A stretch of DNA of 40,973 bases from Oehlia diaphana (Eukaryota > Glomeromycota > Glomeromycetes > Glomerales > Glomeraceae), in contig QZLH01000176.1 of assembly GCA_003833135.1 (NCBI GenBank), positions 18,207-59,179 of the forward strand, written 5' to 3'. Every line of letters starts with the position of its first letter. The first letter of the stretch is position 1. Under the pieces are notes generated by a model. It had not been told where the DNA came from. It made no database searches and worked only from the letters and a program-made list of their open reading frames with translations. Below are positions 32,885 through 40,973 of the stretch, piece after piece. The position numbers and the translations under genes are program-made.

Positions 32885-35073
32885 TTTTCTTTTTCGTTTA
32901 CATAAAGTAAATAAAATTATAAATTCGAAAGAAGGGTAAAGAATTTTTTATACTTTTACGTATCCATTGAGTGCCTATTTTGTGATTTATTAGCATGGTG
33001 TTACGTTGTTCAAGTTCTAACGCTAATTAATTATGTAAGCATTACGTAATGAAATTATCTTGGATGTCGATCATATCACAAAGATTATTCGAAGCAAATA
33101 TTTTTTTTTATGCTAAAATTTTTTATTTTAATATTTAAGCAATAAGTAAACTTATTCAATATTTCAATTTTCAAAGCTAAATAGATTTTTATTTAAGGTT
33201 GGGCGCTGCCGATCTTTTAGTGTGATCCGATGATAATAAAATATTTATATTTTAGATTCTCAAATGTCACAGAATTAAACTTCGTGATGTTCATAATTTT
33301 TTGTATAAAAAAATCGGTATATAATTAAATATAAGATCATTGTCTATTTGAAAATTTTGCATAACCTAATTTTATATATGATTGAAAAGTGATTATTCCA
33401 AAAATAGCTTAAAACAGAAAACTTCAAAACTTTATAAGAGATTGTTACAAAATTTGTATAAAAGTTTATTGATATACACAGTAAATAGTTTATCACTCAT
33501 TAAATTGCTAACAATGATATAACCGTATTATCTTACGTAATTACAAAATTTATGGGAGCAAATAATTGCAATAATAGGATGAAATATTAAAATTCTTGGA
33601 AAATGTCTTTAACGACGTAAAATCCATTTTTTATTTGAGATATACCCTCGCAATTAGTTTCTTCCAATTATGGATTAGCATAGTTTAAACTATTTATATA
33701 CTTCAATTACTTCATGTACTTTTTAGTTTATATTGTACATATTTTTTTATTTAATTTCAGTTGATGGTTTGCACTTAACACGTGAAATTTTATGATATTC
33801 TTCTGCCTATATAAAGTTGAAATTATCGATATTGTAAATCAATAATGAGAAATGACGTTTATTTTTCGAAATTATAAAATAATACTTACATTATATACGT
33901 ACAAACTTGATGTGCATATGATAACTTTCGCAATTTATAAATTTTCTAAAGCTTTGTCAATAAATTCTACAGGAATAAAGTCAAATAAATGATAAACAAT
34001 CTTATACAGACAATGCTTCGCCTTGACTAAAAGTGAGTGAATTATCCTGATGTAAAATTTGTCACATTATAGTTGTATCGATCGTCTAGTTGCAAATATG
34101 AGTAATATTAAATTATATTAACCAAGTAACCAACCGAAATAGTTTAATTAAATTAGCTTATCTTAAAAAACAGTTGGGATAATATTCGCTTACAAATCAT
34201 GGTCATTTTATTCATACCATAATCTATTTAAAAGTATGAAGAATGTTCGTATAATAACTTTAATTTTAAAATGATTCATATTCCATTCCTGTCTTTCAAA
34301 AGATTTCCTTTAATATTAAGCGATTTAAATGATTTATAAAAATTGAAGATAAAATTTTAAAGTAAACCATTTCACGTAAAAGGAATTAGTACAAATCTGT
34401 CACTAAGTAATAAGTATTCCATCTTCTTAAATATAAAATATTCATTATAATGTTAAAAATTATAAATGCTAATTTTAAGAGCGGAAAAATACTATACTTA
34501 ATATCTTACCGTAATAGATAACGAAAAATGATGTAAAATATAGAGAGTAACACAAACTTTAATAATAACATTTATATAAATTAGTTCGATTAAAATTTAA
34601 TATATTGTATTTATAATTCATATTAAAACACAAAATTAAATGATAATTTTTTTAATTATATTACATTGATTTTTTACCTATTTATAATAAATAACTTCTT
34701 TGGATAAAATTAAGCTTATAATTAATTTAAATAGTTTTAATACGTTTACCTGTTTAAAATTTGAATAATATTAGCATTAACAAAAAAATAAAATAAAATA
34801 AAATAAACATCATCAACGAAGTTAAATAAATATTTACCACTATCGTCTTGGATTTCATCTTCATTATTTCGCTTTTTTAAAGAGGTTGAAAAATTTCGAA
34901 TTGTTATATTTTGTTGTAAGCTAAATTACAAATTAATCAGTACATAGTTTAGTAAATCATTCAAAGTATAATTGTGAATACCTTATATCAAGCTCATTTT
35001 TCCATCGAAATATGATTATGATCATAATCTAAAGAAAATAATATGTATTTTAAAGATTATTGTATATAAATAT
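32885..35073. other. Long AT-rich intergenic region
   Basis: About 2.2 kb. The first 130 bp hold the promoter block shared with TLDc gene 3. TTGGGCGCTGCCGATCTTTT near 33201 echoes CTTGGCGTTGTCGATCTTTA near 28385. A short TAAAA/AAATA run lies near 34785-34807. No ORF or RNA gene recognised. Confidence 0.4.
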
Positions 35074-36444
35074 TTAATTATAAATTAATTTTTTTATAGT
35101 ACTAATACCTTGGTTATTACCAAATGAAATTGTTGGTGATGAATTTGTGGATAAACATTTAGAAATTAAAGGACTTAATAGCCTACTTGTAAAAATGGCT
35201 TCTGGGTGATATTTTTTAGCAAATTCAGGACCAAGCTTCTTCGATTCTATCAGTTTATTTCTTTTTTCTTCAGCTTGAATAAATTCTTCTTTGTTTTCAC
35301 CTTCATCATACCAATTATAAAAAGTTAAATAAATTTCTTTTATCAGTGGTCTTTTTTTTTGGATCAGGATCCCAACAACTTTTCATTAAATTAGCATAAC
35401 ATTTTGGTGTATCTTCTGTAATTTTCGGTAGTTCTCCATCAAGAATTTTGTAAATAAGGTGAATATCATGTTTAACATTAGCAAAAGGTCTACATCCCGT
35501 TGTAAGTTCCCACATAATCATACCAAAACTATAAATATCGGCCTCTTTAGAAAATTTAGCCCCTTTAAATATTTCTGGTGCAATGTAAGGTATAACCCCA
35601 TATATTTCATTATTTTGAGATTCACTATTTTCAGATTGTGCTAATCCCAAATCTCCAATTTTCCATTGATATGCTGATAATATATTTCCGCTATGGAAAT
35701 CTCGATGTATAAATTAATTATCATGAATATATTTAAGTCTAAACAAAAAAAGTTAATTACTAAAATTTAAGAATATATTGAGCACATTTATAATATAAAT
35801 ACCCTTTTGAAATGTTCTGTAAAATTCCTAGTTTGTTACTGTTCAAATAACTATACCATTTATTCGTCAAACTATTAAACCACTTAAAATCTGTAAATTC
35901 CCGTTGTAATTTCTTATGTAAATCTCCTCCTGACGCATATTCCATGACTAAAATATAATCATCTGATTCAGGATCTTTTGTAAAACCATAAACTACAATA
36001 AGAAGTGGTTCATTTTTACAATGTTGATTTGATTTTAACTATTAATTTAAAGATTTAATTAAGTTAGGATTTAAAATCACTTACTAAAATATTAAAAATA
36101 CTCACCTCGTTTAAGAAATATTTAATATTATTTTTAGAATTTTCAAATCTTTTTAAAACGACTTTTCTATATGAATCACGTGCCGACAAACCTGTTTTTT
36201 CCAAATTTGCTTTATATATAATACCGTATCCCCCTTTTGTCATTTCTTCTATATTTTTAAATTGAGAATATGGTATCCACTCAAATGTCTTTATAATATC
36301 ATTTTTTAAAAGCGTCTCAATATATTTTTCTCCACAATAAATACAATTTATATCATATATATTAAAAGAAATAAATTTAATTGGTATAGGACTAGATTTT
36401 AATCTTGGTGTTGGATCAAAAAATTTTTCATCATTTGTTCCATT
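35074..36444 (-). pseudogene. TKL-type protein kinase, inactivated, 5' end missing
   Basis: Three exons are readable. Exon A (36444-36106) has a zinc knuckle half (CIYCGEKY), FEWIPYSQFKNIEEM, the Gly loop GGYGIIYKA and the VVLKRF lysine. Exon B (36038-35803) runs to MEYASGGDLHKKL and NISKG. Exon C (35738-35074) has the catalytic loop HRDFHSGN, DLG in place of DFG, the APE motif and a C-terminal extension. Introns are 67 nt (GTGAGT) and 64 nt (GTATTT). Two lesions: a TAA at 35714-35716 just before the HRD motif (paralogs would read DN-x-FIHRD), and a 9-A run (T at 35352-35360) where 8 would keep the PKKRP frame. No start codon lies in frame before 36444 (TAA at 36445-36447), and dispersed repeat A begins about 70-90 bp upstream. 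Probably a dead member of a large fungal kinase family. Confidence 0.8.
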
Positions 36445-36514
36445 TTACAGTATCGATAACAATAATGAATTTGGAAAATTTTAGCGTATTTTATTGATAT
36501 TTATTTATATTGTA

Positions 36515-36960
36515 TTTATATATGAATAATACAGTTTGAAAAGATAGAACTTTCTGTTAATGATACAGAAAGTATTATGAAATTTTGAATAATTACGGAA
36601 AGTTCTTTTTAAATTTAGAAATACTTTATTGAAGAGAAAGTTGATGCATCGGCATTATTTTTTTACTTATTTAGTTAGTTGAGATGCATAAGATCAACTA
36701 GCGGAAATATTTCATCATAGAAGGTAATAATGGAAACAAAAATGTTACACAAATTAAGAATGGAAAAAATGAAATCAATACTTGAACAATGAAATTTGAA
36801 CAATAATGGATAAAATGAATTTTCTGTTTTATCCAAATATGAGAATATGAAATAAGGTCGAAAATAATTTTGTACTATACATGTAAATTTTTTCACTCAA
36901 AAGCTCGTCATAATAAATACTATATATTCAATACTGTAAAATCTTGTGGATTAAAAAGGA
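36515..36960. repeat. Dispersed repeat A, copy 2
   Basis: Same family and orientation as 14425-14815. It stands directly upstream of the kinase pseudogene and may have removed its promoter and first exon. Confidence 0.7.
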
Positions 36961-37509
36961 TAAATATCAGTTCTTACTAAGCAACATATTTAAGGGATAT
37001 AATATTCTATATTCCCCTTAAATCATCATTAATACCAATTTTTATATTTGGGTACTGAAAGTGAGTTTAATATTTGTTATTATAAAAGTAAGTTGATTAT
37101 GCTTTAGTATGGAAGCAGAAACAGACATTCTAATTTACTTATAATGGATAGTTAGAATAAATACATTTAATTATTAAATTTATTTATTTTGTTCATGCAT
37201 TTATTTGGACATTTAATTAACCTATAATACACAATTTAATAGAAATACTTATTAGCTTTATATTAAATAGATATTATTCAAATAATTGGTTATAGACTTT
37301 AAATATGCTTTAAGAGAAACTTGCAATTCTTAAAATTTTATTATATGGTATTTCTTTCTAATTATTAAAAATTTAATCTTATCTCATGTTTACTAATTGG
37401 TCGCCAGTGATTTTTTGATGATATATTCATGCCTTATTTTTCTGACGATAATTTTTCATGTTCACGTGTTTTTATAGTTTATTTATACCTCTCATGATCC
37501 CATCACCGG
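36961..37509. other. AT-rich spacer
   Basis: No gene or named repeat; only short stretches between two repeat families. Confidence 0.35.
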
Positions 37510-37580
37510 ACGTTAGATAAGAGAGTAATTTCACGTGTCGCATAAATATAATGATTTCACGACGCAGCCGTGGAAATCTT
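37510..37580. repeat. TTTCACG hairpin repeat, copy 2 (inverted)
   Basis: AATTTCACGTGTCGCATAAA, then ATGATTTCACGACGCAGCCG and GGAAATC. This is the reverse complement of the right half of the 24588-24682 element, with several changes. Confidence 0.55.
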
Positions 37581-37796
37581 ATTACAAACTTATTATTTAT
37601 TATCCCTGATCGGCACCATTTACATGATTATGCAAATGTAGTTATACCTACTGGTAGGAAATTTTGCGGTAAAAATTAACTATTAATTATACTATAATAG
37701 ACTGATTTGAAAATTTGAGTAATTCGGAAATATTTGCATTTTTCAAATGTGAAAAACTCTCTTTTAATTTATTTGTAATCTCAATATTATTTTTCA

Positions 37797-37978
37797 AGTG
37801 TAATAGTAATAGTTCCCGAAGCTTTTTAAAATTTAATTATTTTTTTTAAAATAAAAACCTTTGAAAAAAAAAAAACCAAGCGAATAAAAAATAAGATTAA
37901 ACAATAAAATATACTATATTATACTCACGATATACTATAAAATACTTACTATTGTGTAAATGGCAGGGGATAAATCAA
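37797..37978. repeat. Dispersed repeat B, copy 2
   Basis: Same order of blocks as 25430-25625, ending in TATTGTGTAAATGGCAGGGG. The palindromic element starts immediately afterwards, as if it had inserted at the repeat's end. Confidence 0.6.
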
Positions 37979-38092
37979 TTATCTCCTGGCTAATTAGGAA
38001 TAAGTAAAATTTTACTTACAATCGGAACATGATCACGATCATTTATCCAATCTTAGTAAAATTTTACTTATTCCTAATTAGCCAGGAGATAA
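37979..38092. mobile_element. 114-bp palindromic MITE with perfect 38-bp arms
   Basis: The arm 37979-38016 (TTATCTCCTGGCTAATTAGG...) is the exact reverse complement of 38055-38092, with a 38-nt spacer. If the outermost TA is a target duplication, the arms begin TCTCCTGG, which would suit a Tc1/mariner-type MITE; this is not certain. Identical arms imply a young copy or ongoing conversion. Confidence 0.8.
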
Positions 38093-38099
38093 GTAATGC

Positions 38100-38222
38100 G
38101 CATACCGTATTTTTGCGGTATATAAGCACCCTTTTTTACATTTAATGCCGGCCAAGATCCTCACAATTCTGGCCAAAATAGCCATAATTCTGGCCAGGTG
38201 CTTATTTTCAGGGTGCTTACTA
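38100..38222. repeat. TAAGCACCC...GGGTGCTTA inverted repeat element
   Basis: ACCGTATTTTTGCGGT is a small palindrome; TAAGCACCC (38123-38131) pairs with GGGTGCTTA (38211-38219). Inside are three TTCTGGCCA-like repeats. The left end is related, inverted, to 25340-25390. Confidence 0.6.
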
Positions 38223-39457
38223 ACATTACTAACAGCAACGATAATTTCATATAATACAGTTAGTTTAAATTATACAGTATGTGTAAGGTATAATAATAGT
38301 ATCGTTAAATTATTTGCAACTTAATAATTAAATAATATATCGGCTTGTTATACTGTGTATACTATATTTATCTGTCTTGGCTTCTTGTCTTTAAATTTTT
38401 TAAAGCTATTTTCTTCTGTTTCTTCAGAACTACTACTTTCTTCAAATTTTCTGTGCTATTTTCTTATTATATTAATTTATATTAAGTGTTCATGCTATAT
38501 GTATAATTTATACCTTTATCGTTATTGTGAGCCATTACTATCAAAATTCCCAAAGTATAACGTAAATAAACGCCTTTAATAATATGGGTAAATATGGTAA
38601 TAATATTTGTGCAAAATGCATGTATGACAAATAAACTTTGTACGTCGGAATGTGTCAATTGTCAAGCTATCTCGATCATTATTGCTTCAATTTTTTTTGT
38701 TTTTTGTACTGTAAACTGGATAGTAGCATAGTATCAAGAAAATATTAATTTGATAAAATATATTTCTCTTTAATTGTATATAAATGTAGTATACAAAAAA
38801 AAATCCAATTAAATAATTAGATTTAATAAATATTCTGTACCTCATGCTTGTGTCACTACACCACGAATATATACTTAGTAAAATTTGTGCAGCAAAGGCT
38901 AGGGTCGTGTTTTTTCTTTCGCAATGAACGAAGGATTATTTATTTATTTTAGATATTTTAGATAATATACAGTATATATATAATCATGTTATCACGTTTT
39001 ATATTTCATTTATGCGTGTAAATATTTGCATAAACTAATATAGAATTCAGCTTAACAATATTAAAAATAAAAATAAAAATAAAAATAAGGATTTTGTTAT
39101 AGTCTTCATCGTATAGTCACCTTATTTCGGCGTATTTTGATATGCGGATAGCATAAAAAGTATAGACCTTTTATTTTTTACTAAAATAAAATAATCAATT
39201 TTATTAGAGAATATAAAGAACTCTAAAAGTTATTATTGAATAATTTTTATATAAAAATATTCTTGGTTAGAGGTTTGGGTAAACTATATAAATTCGATAT
39301 ACCAAATTGTTAGTATAGTTAAATTTTATTTCTTATCAATTTCGTGAAATTCTTGAAATGATAAACTGCGTCTTATGATGATTAGTTCATTGGTATCTAA
39401 AATCGGTTATCGTAATTATATTTTTCATATAAAAAAAGAAAAAGTATGCAAAATAGA
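38223..39457. other. AT-rich spacer before the tRNA genes
   Basis: One 74-residue plus-strand frame (38355-38579), hydrophobic and without motif, not called. AAAATA repeats at about 39061-39088. Otherwise nothing. Confidence 0.4.
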
Positions 39458-39553
39458 GCCCAGTGCAGGAATTGAACCCGCGTTTCCACGATTCACCTTT
39501 GAAAATTTATATTTAATAAGTTGTGGCGTTCTAACCAACTGAACTAACTGGGC
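39458..39553 (-). tRNA. tRNA with intron, copy 1 (anticodon uncertain, possibly UAU)
   Basis: Minus strand, 96 nt. A perfect 7-bp acceptor stem (GCCCAGT / ACTGGGC), D arm GTTC-AGTTGGTTA-GAAC (A box) and T arm GCGGG-TTCAATT-CCTGC (B box GGTTCAATTCC). The anticodon arm holds a short intron of about 20 nt: CTTAT is followed by ATATAA, which can pair with it, as pre-tRNA introns often pair with the anticodon. Read as CT-TAT this would be tRNA-Ile(UAU), but base 37 would be a pyrimidine and the anticodon stem has a mismatch, so the identity is not secure. A short T run (TTTT) follows the 3' end, as for pol III. Confidence 0.8.
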
Positions 39554-39651
39554 GATTATTTTGTTTAACACCTCATTTTATTATTGATATACAGAAAAAT
39601 AAACATAATTTTATCTTTTTATATATTAAAAAAAGAGTATACAAAAAGAGA

Positions 39652-39747
39652 GCCCAGTGCAGGAATTGAACCCGCGTTTCCACGATTAACCTTTGAAAAC
39701 TTATATTTGATAAGTTGTGGCGTTCTAACCAACTGAACTAACCGGGC
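39652..39747 (-). tRNA. tRNA with intron, copy 2 (anticodon uncertain, possibly UAU)
   Basis: Second copy, 194 bp from the first, with the same arms. The acceptor stem has G in place of A at position 5 (GCCCGGT, a G-T wobble). The intron differs at several bases (CTTATC...ATAAGT, pairing longer than in copy 1). Flanks on both sides are also alike (GATTATTTTGTT(T/C)AACACCT), so a unit of about 195 bp was tandemly duplicated. Confidence 0.8.
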
Positions 39748-40249
39748 GATTATTTTGTTCAACACCTTATTTTATTAATTATATATAGAAAAATAAACCG
39801 CATATGATGCAATGTTAATAACTTTACGCATCTGATGACCTGATATGAGCGAAAACTACTGCATGAACATTAATTGAGGATAAAAAAGTTGTTATTACTT
39901 CAGAATCCAGATAGACGCAATCTTAATTATATAATATGACTCGTGAATATGATTCTTCTATAAATGATCATTTGCACTGCTTCTTTCTTACTGATTTGGT
40001 ATATACTGAGCAAGAAAATGTTATTATTACATAGAATATATCAATGATTAGAACACATGACAAATTATTACTCATGATATGTTCTGTTATTATGGGATTT
40101 CAGCTGATATGAAAAAAATTTATCAGATCAAATGATTCTTCGTGGATTTACTGCATCTGCAGCCAAACTTTTCACAAACTGTTACATCATATAATTGGGT
40201 TAATGGCATAATTTAAGAAACTCGAATTTTTTCTCAACCTATAATACTA
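39748..40249. other. Spacer
   Basis: AT-rich; no gene, RNA or named repeat seen. Confidence 0.35.
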
Positions 40250-40257
40250 GCCAGGGA

Positions 40258-40570
40258 TAGGGATGGCAACGGTCACGGTCATTAACCGGTTATGACCGGT
40301 AGACCTCTGACTGACCATTTGACCGACCATTTGACCGATCCTGAAAACATTTGCAAAATGTCTTTTAATATAAATTTAATAAAAAAATGTTTCACAAATG
40401 GTTTTTAATTATTTTAATAGAAAACGTTGCGAAACATTTTCAGGATCGGTTAAATGGTCAGTCAGACTGGTCGGTCAAATGGTCAGTCAAATGGTCAGTC
40501 AGTCGGTCAAAGGTTCTTGACCGGTTATAACCGACCGATGATCAACCATGACCGACCGTTGCCATCCCTA
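40258..40570. mobile_element. hAT-type MITE, 313 bp, intact ends and target duplication
   Basis: Terminal inverted repeats TAGGGATGGCAACGGTC (40258-40274) and its exact complement (40554-40570) are flanked by the 8-bp duplication GCCAGGGA (40250-40257, 40571-40578). An 8-bp duplication and TAGGG-type ends are hallmarks of the hAT superfamily. Subterminal GACCGACCATTT/AAATGGTCGGTC repeats form long arms up to GATCCTGAAAA / TTTTCAGGATC. The centre contains the AACATTTT/GTTGCGAAAC motifs found at 10360-10765. It encodes nothing and would need a transposase in trans. Confidence 0.92.
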
Positions 40571-40578
40571 GCCAGGGA

Positions 40579-40973
40579 TTACCCGGTTTACCATAATATT
40601 TTAGTGTTAATTTGTCAAAATAATAAATTTTCTATATATGGGATGTCACCTTTTCTGTGAAGGATCACCAGAGACCCGGATTTATTCTGATATTAAATCA
40701 CAAATTTTTATCACGATAACAGAAAAAATTCTGATTTTATTCTGATAAAAAATTACCAATTATAGGGGACCGTTAAAGCAGATCTTCCCCAGTATCGCCA
40801 CAAAATTTTTCCACCCCCACGTGACCTTAAAAATTTGTCACCGGCGTCATCCCTTTCCTGTTTCCATTTTTACTATGTATTCCAGGGACTTAGATTTTTT
40901 TCAGTGTGTAAAATCCTATTTGTCACTCCTTATTTGTCACATGCTTAATTTCTTAATGCCAGCCGAGACGTAT
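40579..40973. other. Unassigned end of window
   Basis: Contains TTTATTCTGAT-type repeats (40678-40750) and a slightly GC-richer stretch after 40765. No gene recognised. Confidence 0.35.

Noticed and set aside
40454..40660. Gly/Ser/Gln-rich frame at the end of the MITE
   Set aside because: Translation of the GGTCAGTCAAAT subterminal repeat.

Overview
The window is strongly AT-rich eukaryotic DNA with short GT-AG introns (64-130 nt), low-complexity tracts and many mobile-element relics. The gene content is BTB-BACK-TLDc paralogs, a TKL-type kinase with an N-terminal zinc knuckle, an F-box/LRR protein, a vWA/alpha-kinase and FLYWCH-MULE transposases. Together with the AT bias, this resembles an arbuscular mycorrhizal fungus of the Glomeromycotina (Rhizophagus-like). 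That assignment is inferred from gene content and is not proven here.

Layout. 1-4.5 kb: a FLYWCH/MULE transposase with an A-run frameshift, two short tandem repeats, a decayed retropepsin-like ORF, and an F-box/LRR gene broken by a frameshift. 4.9-10.9 kb is a repeat graveyard: a zinc-ribbon relic, GGACAAATTCTGG repeats, a decayed PIF1-like helicase, a decayed DDE-integrase ORF that itself carries a ~500-bp insertion with a 13-nt target duplication, a TTGCAACATTTT array and a GTCCAG hairpin. 11.6-14.1 kb: a decayed minus-strand gene of unknown function with a Ser/Thr/Asn-rich repeat, a tRNA-Phe-like relic and a 7-unit minisatellite.

15.4-33 kb is the core. It holds four intact BTB-BACK-TLDc genes, all on the minus strand, each with one phase-2 intron at the same position inside the BTB domain. 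A single-exon vWA/alpha-kinase gene lies on the plus strand between the first and second. The third and fourth TLDc genes are a recent tandem pair that share promoter sequence. They differ in the number of 96-bp (32-residue) in-frame repeats in the BACK region (three and two, against one in the other two genes). A minus-strand sequence ending in a 25-nt A tail, probably a dead retrocopy, lies between them.

33-41 kb: a TKL kinase pseudogene (one in-frame stop and one homopolymer frameshift), several dispersed repeats also found earlier in the window, a perfect 38-bp-arm palindrome, two tandemly duplicated intron-containing tRNA genes, and a textbook hAT-type MITE with an 8-bp target duplication.

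Function. The intact genes look like adaptor and signalling proteins: BTB proteins typically recruit cullin-3 ligases, TLDc proteins are linked to oxidative-stress resistance and V-ATPase regulation, and alpha-kinases phosphorylate proteins. Nothing shows that they form one pathway. No wholly new system could be demonstrated. The most distinctive signal is the graded expansion of the BACK repeat among neighbouring BTB-TLDc paralogs.
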